This document shows, piece after piece, positions 1-9,078 of a stretch of DNA of 64,000 bases (position 1 is the first letter of the stretch; the number at the start of each line of letters is the position of its first letter). The translations under genes were made by a program, and so were the position numbers. Source of the DNA: Hymenobacter sp. APR13 (GTDB lineage: Bacteria > Bacteroidota > Bacteroidia > Cytophagales > Hymenobacteraceae); assembly GCF_000737515.1 (NCBI RefSeq), contig NZ_CP006587.1:3467001-3531000 (forward strand), written 5' to 3'. Under the pieces are notes generated by a model that did not search any database, had not been told where the DNA came from, and saw nothing but the letters and a program-made list of their open reading frames with translations.

Positions 1-1377
1 GGGCCGCAACTCAATTCCGTTATCGAGCTCAACCCCGACGCCCTGACCATTGCCGACCAGCTCGACCAGGAGCGCAAAACCGGCAAGCTGCGCGGCCTGC
101 TGCATGGCATTCCGGTCCTGATCAAAGACAACATCGACACCGCCGACCAGATGCGCACCAGCGCCGGCTCGCTGGCGCTGGCGGCCCACAAGGCCACCCA
201 GGATGCCTTCATTGTACGGAAGCTGCGCGAGGCCGGGGCCGTGGTGCTGGGCAAAACCAACCTCAGCGAGTGGGCCAACTTCCGCTCCACGCGCAGCACC
301 AGCGGCTGGAGCAGCCGCGGCGGCCAGACCCGCAACCCCTACATCCTCGACCGCACGCCCAGCGGCAGCAGCGCCGGCTCGGGCGCGGCGGCTTCGGCCA
401 ACCTGTGCGCCGTGGCCGTCGGCACCGAAACCGATGGCTCCATTGTGTCGCCGGCCTCGTGCTGCGGGCTGGTGGGCGTGAAGCCAACGGTGGGGTTGCT
501 GAGCCGCACCGGCATCATCCCGATTTCGGCCACCCAGGACACGGCCGGCCCCATGGCCCGCTCCGTGCACGATGCCGCCCTGTTGCTGGCCGCCATGGCC
601 GGCCCCGACGCCGCCGACGTCGTCACCAAGGCCAGCGCCGGCAAGATTCCGGCCGACTACACCACGTTCTTGCAGCCCAATAGCCTGCGCGGCAAGCGGC
701 TGGGCATCGAGAAAGGCCACCTCACTGGTGCTTCCGACGCCATAGCGCTATTCAAAACGGCCATAGAGCTGCTCAAGGCGCAGGGCGCTACGGTGGTGGA
801 AGTGGAGGTGGAGAAGCTGACCGACCCGCTGGGCGAGGCCGAATACGACGTGCTGCTCTACGAGTTTAAGGACGGCGTGAACAAGTACCTGGCCACGGCT
901 GGCGCGGAGGTGAAAACCCTGGCCGACGTCATTGCCTTCAACACCCGCAACAAGCCCAAAGCCATGCCCTTCTTCCAGCAGGAGATTCTGGAAGCTTCTG
1001 AGAAGCTGGAAGGCCTGGGCAGCGCCAAGTACCTGGCAGCCCTGCGCAAGTCGCAGCAAGGCGCCCGCGCCGCCCTCGACGGCGTGCTGCGTGCGCAGCA
1101 ACTCGATGCCATTGTGGCCATCACCAACAGCCCCGCCCGCTGCATCGACCTGATCAACGGCGACTCGGGCGGCGGGCCCGGCTTTTCATCGCCGGCCGCC
1201 ATGGCGGGCTACCCGCACGTGACGGTGCCCATGGGCCAAGTCTACGGGCTGCCGGTGGGCCTCTCGTTTGTGGGCGCCGCCTGGCAGGAAGGCCCGCTGC
1301 TGGGCCTGGCTTACGCCTACGAGCAAGCCGCCAAAAAGCGCGTGGCACCCGAGTTCAAAGCGCCGTTCGTAGGGTAA
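1..1377 (+). CDS. Amidase signature family protein (5' end outside window)
   Basis: The frame is open from base 1, so the true start lies upstream and 458 residues are visible. This is an amidase-signature hydrolase, which cleaves amide bonds with a Ser-cisSer-Lys triad. The catalytic Lys is in GIPVLIKDNIDT near the visible N-terminus. The Gly/Ser-rich block follows in TPSGSSAGSGAAAS, and the nucleophile Ser region is TETDGSIVSPAS. The C-terminal part GYPHVTVPMG and GLPVGLSFVG is also typical. The match to GatA-like and secreted amidases is good, but no gatB or gatC lies nearby, so a role in Glu-tRNA amidation is unlikely. The substrate cannot be inferred. It converges with the lipoprotein gene on the other strand. 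Confidence 0.9.
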   Translation, partial: GPQLNSVIELNPDALTIADQLDQERKTGKLRGLLHGIPVLIKDNIDTADQMRTSAGSLALAAHKATQDAFIVRKLREAGAVVLGKTNLSEWANFRSTRSTSGWSSRGGQTRNPYILDRTPSGSSAGSGAAASANLCAVAVGTETDGSIVSPASCCGLVGVKPTVGLLSRTGIIPISATQDTAGPMARSVHDAALLLAAMAGPDAADVVTKASAGKIPADYTTFLQPNSLRGKRLGIEKGHLTGASDAIALFKTAIELLKAQGATVVEVEVEKLTDPLGEAEYDVLLYEFKDGVNKYLATAGAEVKTLADVIAFNTRNKPKAMPFFQQEILEASEKLEGLGSAKYLAALRKSQQGARAALDGVLRAQQLDAIVAITNSPARCIDLINGDSGGGPGFSSPAAMAGYPHVTVPMGQVYGLPVGLSFVGAAWQEGPLLGLAYAYEQAAKKRVAPEFKAPFVG

Positions 1378-1392
1378 GCGACGCCGCCCTCG

Positions 1393-1496
1393 GTCCGACG
1401 CAGGAGGCGTCCGACCAATTGAAGGGCGCGCCGTAGCAACGGCGGCGCCCCAAACGTAAGCGGGCGGCAACCGGTCGGACGCCTCCGGCGTCGGAC
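1393..1496. repeat. Inverted repeat between convergent genes
   Basis: Two 24-base arms (1393-1416 and 1473-1496) are reverse complements with one mismatch; the core is GTCCGACGC and its complement. Inside them is a shorter GGCGC-rich stem around GCCGTAGCAACGGC (about 1424-1451). The element fills the space between the stop codons of two convergent genes. It could form a large cruciform or a bidirectional terminator, but there is no T-run. It resembles a dispersed REP-like element more than a classical terminator. Confidence 0.7.
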
Positions 1497-1503
1497 TGGG
1501 GCG

Positions 1504-2040
1504 CTACGGCACGTACTGCTCGTCGGCCTTCACCACCACGCCATTTTCGGTTTCGATGATGAACGGCGAGAGGGTGAGCACCTTCGGCACATCGGCCTGC
1601 AGTTTGGCCGGAGTGGCCGGCACGCGCTCCAGGCCGTTTTCGCCGGCGCGCCACAGCGTGAACGTGGCCTGCGGCGCCAAGCGTAGCGTGCGCACCTGCG
1701 GGTTGTCGTTTACGATGTAATAATCGTTGAAGACCGAGTACACGGTGTCGCCGTTCACCACGTCCACGGCCGCGTCGCCTTTGCGGCGAGCGGCGGCCAC
1801 GGCGGCCTCGCCGCTCAGAAACTGCACATAGTCCACGTCCACGTAGTACTGCCCGTTTTGCTGGTAGAAGCGCCGGATGTAGCCGTGGTTGCGGCCGGTT
1901 TCGCCCACGGCTTCGGTCGTGGATTGCTCACTCTTGAGGTCGTCCGGAATGGTTTCGGCCATGCTCTGGCCCGACGACTCGCGGTCGGTGGAGGTGCAGG
2001 CGGCCAGGAGCAGGAGCGGGGCAAGCAGGAGCAGTTTCAT
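1504..2040 (-). CDS. Hypothetical lipoprotein
   Basis: The 178-residue protein starts with a lipoprotein signal peptide: MKLLLLAPLLLLAAC, with the lipobox LAAC and Cys15 as the acylated residue. The rest is soluble and hydrophilic, with Tyr-rich stretches (QNGQYYVDVDYVQF, VFNDYYIVNDNPQ) and an ending that mentions no known motif. I do not recognise the family. It is presumably anchored in the outer or inner membrane facing the periplasm. It converges with the amidase gene and is separated from it by an inverted repeat. Confidence 0.75.
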   Translation of the reverse strand: MKLLLLAPLLLLAACTSTDRESSGQSMAETIPDDLKSEQSTTEAVGETGRNHGYIRRFYQQNGQYYVDVDYVQFLSGEAAVAAARRKGDAAVDVVNGDTVYSVFNDYYIVNDNPQVRTLRLAPQATFTLWRAGENGLERVPATPAKLQADVPKVLTLSPFIIETENGVVVKADEQYVP

Positions 2041-2309
2041 ACCGCAAGGTACGCGGCGGTGCCGTAGCGGTTTTTGGGTTACCCGGCCGTTACCCAGATG
2101 CGCGGTGAGCTTTACCCGCCTGGCCTGATGCCGGTGGCCACGCTGCCAGCGCTACGGCTACAGTGGGCGGAGGTGTTTGAGGGGGGAGGGCTTTTATGGC
2201 AGCTGAATTTCTATGGTCTGCTTTTCGATGTCTAAGCTAACCAAACTCATAGCCGATAAATGATTCGTTAATTCCCCATTGCTTAGGTAACTGTCAAGCG
2301 AAATTTGGC

Positions 2310-2552
2310 CTAAGCAAACAACCAGTTTATAAAGCGCCTGTTTGCATTTCTGCCTTTGGTGCGGCCTTCATCTACCCAAGCCCTCAACGTAATCTGCCGG
2401 CTCATTACTACATGTTCTGGTCGGTGGTGTTCCTCCCATTCTGGCCCGAGCACTCCATCACACCAATAGCGCATAGTAGCAGCCAGTAATACTTCGGATA
2501 GATGCCGTTCAAGATCGTCAAGTGCTTTTTGTTGTATCATACCATGCAGCAA
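2310..2552 (-). CDS. Small hypothetical protein, last gene of a three-gene low-GC set
   Basis: This encodes up to 80 residues; a start at the second Met (MIQQKALDDL) is equally possible. The sequence is mainly helical and Trp/Arg-rich towards the end (ANRRFINWLFA). No family is recognised. It lies 10 bases downstream of the next gene on the same strand and shares that gene's visibly lower GC content, so the two are probably co-transcribed and may have been acquired together. Its small size leaves some doubt that it is expressed. Confidence 0.45.
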   Translation of the reverse strand: MLHGMIQQKALDDLERHLSEVLLAATMRYWCDGVLGPEWEEHHRPEHVVMSRQITLRAWVDEGRTKGRNANRRFINWLFA

Positions 2553-2562
2553 CTGTTATTGA

Positions 2563-3216
2563 TTATTTAAGAGCTTGTCCTCGAGCATACAGATCGAAAG
2601 TCACTGACAAACCGAGTTTGGCAAGCCGTGCGACATGGCCCTTGGTGAGATATAGCTGAGTGAAATTGCCGTTGGATATATGGTGCCAGACGGTGACAAG
2701 GAGGTCGTCCGCGCCTGTGTGACGGCTCAGCGCATTTATACCAGAAATGTCTTTTTCCAGGTAAGCCAAAAACTCGTTCAGCTTGTCCTCAAAGCTGCCA
2801 GGTGCATCAGTTGCTTCGTAAGACAAGCTGCTGTAGCTGTACCTCCACTGATTGTTCGGAAACCAGTCGCCTTTTTTAATTATTTCAGTCGGTGGCAGTT
2901 GCGTCAGGCTCAGCAGAAACTCGCTGTCGAACTCCTCCGAAGTGGCCAAGTAGGATAACCCAATGCGTGGCTCAGTAAGCACCGCATTAATTTCAATGGC
3001 CCCTGCTATATCGAACTCAACACCAATGTAGAAAGGCTCGCCTTTTACGGCTACGTATACAGTTGCCCGGCCAATATCCTGCTTGACAACAATGCCTTCC
3101 AGCTTGGGAAGTTGTTCAACGAGTTCCACTTCCATACATTCTAACAGCTGCTTGGTCATTTCCCAGGTTGGCGTGAGCAACTCCTGGGTAGCGAGTCTGA
3201 TTAGGGTTTTCCTCAT
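2563..3216 (-). CDS. DUF4279-like hypothetical protein
   Basis: A 217-residue soluble protein without signal peptide or membrane segments. The second half follows the pattern I associate with DUF4279: a PPTEIIKKGDWF segment, then WRYSYSSL, an amphipathic helix (EDKLNEFLAYLEKDI) and a final LAKLGLSVTFDLYA strand. This assignment is by pattern memory and is tentative. The function of that family is unknown; members often occur alone in accessory regions. It sits 17 bases after the upstream gene and 10 bases before the downstream one, so all three are likely one transcript. Base composition is lower in GC than the flanks. Confidence 0.6.
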   Translation of the reverse strand: MRKTLIRLATQELLTPTWEMTKQLLECMEVELVEQLPKLEGIVVKQDIGRATVYVAVKGEPFYIGVEFDIAGAIEINAVLTEPRIGLSYLATSEEFDSEFLLSLTQLPPTEIIKKGDWFPNNQWRYSYSSLSYEATDAPGSFEDKLNEFLAYLEKDISGINALSRHTGADDLLVTVWHHISNGNFTQLYLTKGHVARLAKLGLSVTFDLYARGQALK

Positions 3217-3233
3217 AATATTCTGCTGAGTAA

Positions 3234-3689
3234 CTATTCAACGAGGTGGAAATCCCAGCTCTCCGCCACGCATTCGAAAGTGTTGTCTCTCAGAAAAAAC
3301 ACAAAGTGGTGAAGCTGAGTGGAGCCAGCGACTGACCCAAGAGTAAGGGCATACTGCGGGAAGTCAGCCTGCCAGTCGGTAAACAGCTCATAAAACTCTC
3401 CCCACGGCAATTGTTGGTCGTTGTAGCGGTGCTGCCCTCTGTGATAGCCTTCATCATTCAGCGTATTGAAGGAGTATTTGTGACAGTTCCGGAACGTCAG
3501 ACACGCCTTGTCGCCTTCCTGAAATTGCTCGAACTGGAAGGCATTCAGGCGAAACTCAAGCCGCAAGGTTTGTCCCGCAGCAGTTAGGTGGGGCTCCGGA
3601 GCATTCGGGTCAGCATTCCAGTTGTGGTTGAGCTGTTGGTAGCGCACAGTATAGCTTGTTGTAGAGTAGTCAGAATTGCATCGTCTCAA
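3234..3689 (-). CDS. Hypothetical protein, first gene of the low-GC set
   Basis: A 151-residue soluble protein, rich in aromatic residues and His, with beta-strand character (LRLEFRLNAFQFEQF, QLHHFVFFLRD). I do not recognise it. The start used here overlaps the promoter region of the divergent ABC-F gene; no other Met is available near the N-terminus, so a GTG or TTG start further in is possible. Together with the two genes after it, it forms a compact low-GC group of unknown function, possibly horizontally acquired. Confidence 0.55.
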   Translation of the reverse strand: MRRCNSDYSTTSYTVRYQQLNHNWNADPNAPEPHLTAAGQTLRLEFRLNAFQFEQFQEGDKACLTFRNCHKYSFNTLNDEGYHRGQHRYNDQQLPWGEFYELFTDWQADFPQYALTLGSVAGSTQLHHFVFFLRDNTFECVAESWDFHLVE

Positions 3690-3694
3690 ACCCG

Positions 3695-3702
3695 TACCTT
3701 TG
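3695..3702 (+). promoter_or_regulatory. Bacteroidota-type -7 element (TACCTTTG)
   Basis: TACCTTTG fits the TAnnTTTG consensus used by the primary sigma factor of Bacteroidota. It lies 24 bases upstream of the ABC-F ATG, in a spacer with little other structure. No convincing -33 TTTG was found at the usual spacing. Confidence 0.55.
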
Positions 3703-3726
3703 CGGCCTCAAGCCCCGCAAAGTAGG

Positions 3727-5637
3727 ATGATTTCCATTACCGACCTCGACTTCCATTTCGGCTCCCGTACGCTCTACGACAAGGCCAGCCTCCATATCAA
3801 ACCCAAGGATAAGATTGGCCTGATCGGGCTCAACGGCCGGGGCAAATCCACGCTGCTGCGCATTCTGGTGGGCGAATACAAGCCCGATGGCGGCAGCATC
3901 TCCATGAGCAAGGACGTGAGCCTGGGCTTCCTCAACCAGGATCTGCTCAGCTACGACTCGCACGAGTCCATCCTGGTGGTGGCCATGCAGGCCTTCTCGG
4001 AGGCCCTGGATCTGCAGAAGAAGATCGATGCCATTCTGGTGGAGTTCGAAACCAACTACACCGACGATTTGGTGGAGAAGCTGGCTGATCTGCAGGAGCG
4101 GTTCGAGTCGCTGGGCGGCTACACCATGCAGGCCCGCACCGAGGAGATTCTGGAAGGTCTGGGCTTCACTACCGAGGAGCTGCAGCGCCCGCTGAAGCTG
4201 TTTTCGGGTGGCTGGCGCATGCGCGTGATGCTGGCCAAAATCCTGCTCCAGCAACCCTCGCTGCTGCTGCTCGACGAACCAACCAACCACTTGGACTTGC
4301 CCTCCATCAAGTGGATTGAAAACTACCTGGCCGGCTACGAAGGTGCCGTTATCATCGTGAGCCACGACCGGGAATTCCTGGACCGCACCACCAACACCAC
4401 CGTGGAAGTGACTGGCGGCAAGCTGGTGCCGTACGCCGGCAACTACTCGTTCTACCTCGAAGAAAAGGAGGAGCGCAACGCCATTCAGAAGGGCGCCTTC
4501 GAGAACCAGCAGGCCCAGATCAAGCAGGCCGAGCGGTTCATCGAGCGGTTCAAGGCCAAGGCCAGCAAAGCCAAGCAGGCCCAGAGCCGCGTGAAGGCGC
4601 TGGACAAGCTGGAGCGTATCGAGGACGTGGCCGGCGACGACGCCAAGGTGAATATCAAGTTCAACTTCACCGTCACGCCCGGCCGCCACATTCTGCGCAT
4701 GGAGCACGTGGGCAAGAAGTACGGCGAGAAGCTCATCTTCCGTGACACGCACGTGCACATCGAGCGGGGCGACAAAATTGCCCTTATCGGGGCCAACGGC
4801 AAGGGCAAATCCACGCTGATGCGGCTGGTAGCGGGGCAGGAGGCGCCTACCAACGGCAATCACCAGATGGGCCACAACGTGATTATGTCGTTCTACGCTC
4901 AGCACCAGCTGGAGAGCCTGCGCATCGAAAACGAGATTCTGCAGGAGATGGTGGAGGCCGGCTCACGGCGCTCGGAAATGGAGTTGCGCTCGGTGCTGGG
5001 CTCGTTCCTGTTCACCGGCGACGAAGTGTACAAGAAAATCAAGGTGCTTTCGGGCGGCGAGAAAAGCCGCGTGGCGCTGGCCAAAACCCTGATTTCGGAA
5101 GCCAACTTCCTGCTACTCGACGAACCGACCAACCACCTGGATATGCAGTCGGTCAACATCCTGATCCAGGCGCTTGATCAGTACCAGGGCACCTACATCG
5201 TGATTAGTCACGACCGGTTCTTCGTGGAGAACGTGGCCAACAAGATCTGGTACATCGAGGACTTCCAGTTGAAGGAGTACCCCGGCACCTACGCCGAGTA
5301 CGAGCAGTGGCAGGAAGACCGCGAGAAGGCCGCCAAGAAAGCCGGCCTGCCTTCGCCTTCGGCCCCCAAGCCGCTGCCGAAAGAGGAGAAGAAGGTAGAA
5401 GCCGCGCCCGCCAAAACTCCTTCGCCCGACCAGAAAAAGGCCCTGAAGGAGCTGGCCGAAGTGGAAAAGAAGATTGACGAGCGGGAAAAGGAGCTAGCCG
5501 TGTACGAAAAGCAGCTCGCTGACCCCCAGATCTACCAGAACGCCGCCCAGCTCAAGGATGCCACCCTCAAGTTCGAGCAGGTGAAAAAAGAGTTGGCCCA
5601 GCTCAACGACCGTTGGGAAATGCTGGCTGAAATGTAA
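3727..5637 (+). CDS. ABC-F family ATP-binding protein (Uup/EttA type)
   Basis: A 636-residue soluble protein with two ABC ATPase domains and no membrane segments, the layout of ABC-F ribosome-associated factors. Domain 1 has Walker A GLNGRGKST (about residue 34), signature LFSGGWRMRV and Walker B LLLLDEPTNHLD. A charged linker (KAKASKAKQAQSRVKALDK, about 280-300) matches the P-site tRNA-interaction motif region. Domain 2 has GANGKGKST, LSGGEKSRV and FLLLDEPTNHLD. The C-terminal part from about 540 is a Lys/Glu coiled coil as in Uup. I place the start at the Met of MISITDL instead of an upstream Met inside the promoter. The family acts in translation or, for Uup, in ribosome assembly and replication-related phenotypes; antibiotic resistance is possible but not indicated. 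Confidence 0.93.
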   Translation: MISITDLDFHFGSRTLYDKASLHIKPKDKIGLIGLNGRGKSTLLRILVGEYKPDGGSISMSKDVSLGFLNQDLLSYDSHESILVVAMQAFSEALDLQKKIDAILVEFETNYTDDLVEKLADLQERFESLGGYTMQARTEEILEGLGFTTEELQRPLKLFSGGWRMRVMLAKILLQQPSLLLLDEPTNHLDLPSIKWIENYLAGYEGAVIIVSHDREFLDRTTNTTVEVTGGKLVPYAGNYSFYLEEKEERNAIQKGAFENQQAQIKQAERFIERFKAKASKAKQAQSRVKALDKLERIEDVAGDDAKVNIKFNFTVTPGRHILRMEHVGKKYGEKLIFRDTHVHIERGDKIALIGANGKGKSTLMRLVAGQEAPTNGNHQMGHNVIMSFYAQHQLESLRIENEILQEMVEAGSRRSEMELRSVLGSFLFTGDEVYKKIKVLSGGEKSRVALAKTLISEANFLLLDEPTNHLDMQSVNILIQALDQYQGTYIVISHDRFFVENVANKIWYIEDFQLKEYPGTYAEYEQWQEDREKAAKKAGLPSPSAPKPLPKEEKKVEAAPAKTPSPDQKKALKELAEVEKKIDEREKELAVYEKQLADPQIYQNAAQLKDATLKFEQVKKELAQLNDRWEMLAEM

Positions 5638-5653
5638 TCTGCCCCGATAACGC

Positions 5654-5702
5654 AAAAAACGCCCCGCCGGAAGCCTAGTGCTGCCGGCGGGGCGTTTTTT
5701 GT
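5654..5702 (+). terminator. Rho-independent terminator after the ABC-F gene
   Basis: A perfect 10-base GC stem (GCCCCGCCGG at 5661-5670 with its complement at 5684-5693) is flanked by A6 upstream and T6 downstream. It begins about 16 bases after the stop codon. The A/T tracts on both sides would let it work in both directions. Confidence 0.92.
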
Positions 5703-5821
5703 GCTATTTAGGGTGAAGGGTTGAAGCTGGAAATGTCCGTCATGCTGAGCTTGCCGAAGCATCTCTACCGCCCTAGTTGAACGATACGAGCGAAGTAGTG
5801 CGGAGAAGTAAGGAGGGCGGC

Positions 5822-5904
5822 AGTAGCGCGAACTGTGTAGTTCGTGCCCCAGAACGACAACCATCCGAACGGCGCGGGGCGCGAACTACACAGTTCGCGC
5901 TACT
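5822..5904. repeat. Dispersed palindromic element, copy 1 (29-base arms)
   Basis: Arms at 5822-5850 and 5876-5904 pair over 29 bases with one mismatch; the arm starts AGTAGCGCGAACT. The loop contains a segment complementary to GCGCCGTTCGGATGGTTG, which recurs in the copies near 40943-41117. The element is non-coding; the open frames that cross it are by-products. It lies between the ABC-F terminator and katG. Confidence 0.85.
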
Positions 5905-5935
5905 ATTTGCCGCCCGCACCGCAACTCGTCAGGCT

Positions 5936-5974
5936 CCCCCTCTCCTTTTCCGGAGAGGGGGCCAGGGGGTGAGG
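5936..5974. repeat. CCCCCTCTCC hairpin repeat
   Basis: A 10-base stem (CCCCCTCTCC at 5936-5945 with GGAGAGGGGG at 5952-5961) is followed by GCCAGGGGGTGAG. The same sequence theme appears at 20542-20639 in a longer double form, so this is one copy of a dispersed family. It is non-coding. Confidence 0.75.
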
Positions 5975-6052
5975 CGAGACGTAAGAACGACTGTAAGCGC
6001 CTTTATAAACCAGCGGCGGCAAACATTCGGGACCATTATTTTGTCTTTCTAC

Positions 6053-6069
6053 ATAAGAATGATTCTTAT
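6053..6069. promoter_or_regulatory. Fur/PerR-like operator upstream of katG
   Basis: ATAAGAATGATTCTTAT is a perfect 8-1-8 palindrome around base 6061. The inner TAAGAAT-N-ATTCTTA has the 7-1-7 architecture of Fur-family boxes. It ends 15 bases before the TACTTTTG -7 element, so a bound repressor would cover the -33 region. Peroxide control of katG by PerR, Fur or OxyR is common in bacteria; which regulator acts here is inference. Confidence 0.65.
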
Positions 6070-6084
6070 CTGGGTGGCATTCCC

Positions 6085-6092
6085 TACTTTTG
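6085..6092 (+). promoter_or_regulatory. Probable katG promoter -7 element (TACTTTTG)
   Basis: TACTTTTG fits TAnnTTTG exactly. It lies just downstream of the palindromic operator and about 110 bases before the preferred katG start, which implies a 5' leader of about 105 bases. Confidence 0.6.
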
Positions 6093-6130
6093 AGCCCGAC
6101 AACCAGCCGCCGCTGAAACGGCGGGCCTGA

Positions 6131-8473
<2,343 letters not shown>

Positions 8474-8503
8474 TAATTTCCCAGACCACCAGTTGGTCAT
8501 ATT

Positions 8504-8549
8504 CAACAAGCCCCGTCCGAAGCCATAGGCTTTGGGCGGGGCTTGTTTG
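8504..8549 (+). terminator. Terminator after katG
   Basis: The stem AACAAGCCCCG (8505-8515) pairs with CGGGGCTTGTT (8537-8547), with further pairing possible inside the loop. The T-rich edge is short. It lies between the katG stop and the convergent small gene and could serve both. Confidence 0.8.
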
Positions 8550-8551
8550 GT

Positions 8552-8887
8552 TTACTTGCCTATGTAACCTTCGTGAAATGCCCCGGTTCCTTTGGCATCC
8601 AGTCTGCCGACGATTACTTCAACAGAACTCCTTGATAATTCAAAACCGGGCCTCAGGTGATAATGCTCTTTTGCCCCGACCGGCAAATATTTGTCGGCTA
8701 CTTTTTCCTGGTCGAGCTCAGCTATTTCTATAAGGAGTTTCGCCAGAGACTTAAGTCCTTCGGGGCTTCCGTGTATCAGAACCTCACTCCACTTTTCTGT
8801 TTTTCCCTCATACTTCTCTTCGTTGTAAAAGACGGATATTTCTAAGTCTCCTTTGATTTCGTTGCCTTTTGTCTGTTTGTAGTCCAT
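8552..8887 (-). CDS. Imm32-like small protein
   Basis: A 111-residue soluble protein. The pattern GSPEGLKSLAKLLIEIAELDQ followed by YHLRPGFELSRSSVEVIVGRLD resembles the immunity protein 32 family, whose members neutralise polymorphic toxins. The assignment is from memory of the family pattern, and no toxin gene is adjacent, so the role here is uncertain. GC content is lower than in the flanking genes. It is convergent with katG and shares its terminator. Confidence 0.6.
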   Translation of the reverse strand: MDYKQTKGNEIKGDLEISVFYNEEKYEGKTEKWSEVLIHGSPEGLKSLAKLLIEIAELDQEKVADKYLPVGAKEHYHLRPGFELSRSSVEVIVGRLDAKGTGAFHEGYIGK

Positions 8888-8960
8888 TGTTATTGTGCTG
8901 TCATGTTAGCTTTCGAGGGCGGGGCTGGGGATTAAGGAAATAGGAAAGCCGCCGGGTGGC

Positions 8961-9068
8961 GTAGCGCCAAGCCTTTGCTTCGCGTATCGTACATACCTGC
9001 GTTTTCAAGATAAGCTACCATTTGCTGATTGCCGTTCAACAAAGTGCGAAGCAAAAGCTTCGCGCTAC
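8961..9068. repeat. Inverted repeat in the spacer before the T9SS plug gene
   Basis: Arms at 8961-8985 and 9044-9068 are imperfect reverse complements (about 21 of 25 positions); the sequence includes GTAGCG and GCTTCGCG. The right arm contains its own small GAAGC/GCTTC hairpin and ends 10 bases before the ATG at 9079. Any promoter of that gene must lie inside or between the arms. Confidence 0.6.
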
Positions 9069-9078
9069 ATTCGCCCTC

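Noticed and set aside
3670..4905. A 411-codon minus-strand frame opposite the ABC-F gene
   Set aside because: The translation is a His/Val/Leu-rich shadow typical of GC-rich antisense frames; the plus-strand ABC-F gene explains the region.
5777..6130. Open frame across the spacer before katG
   Set aside because: It is made of the palindromic repeat, the CCCCCTCTCC hairpin and the katG operator; the composition is that of repeats, not protein.
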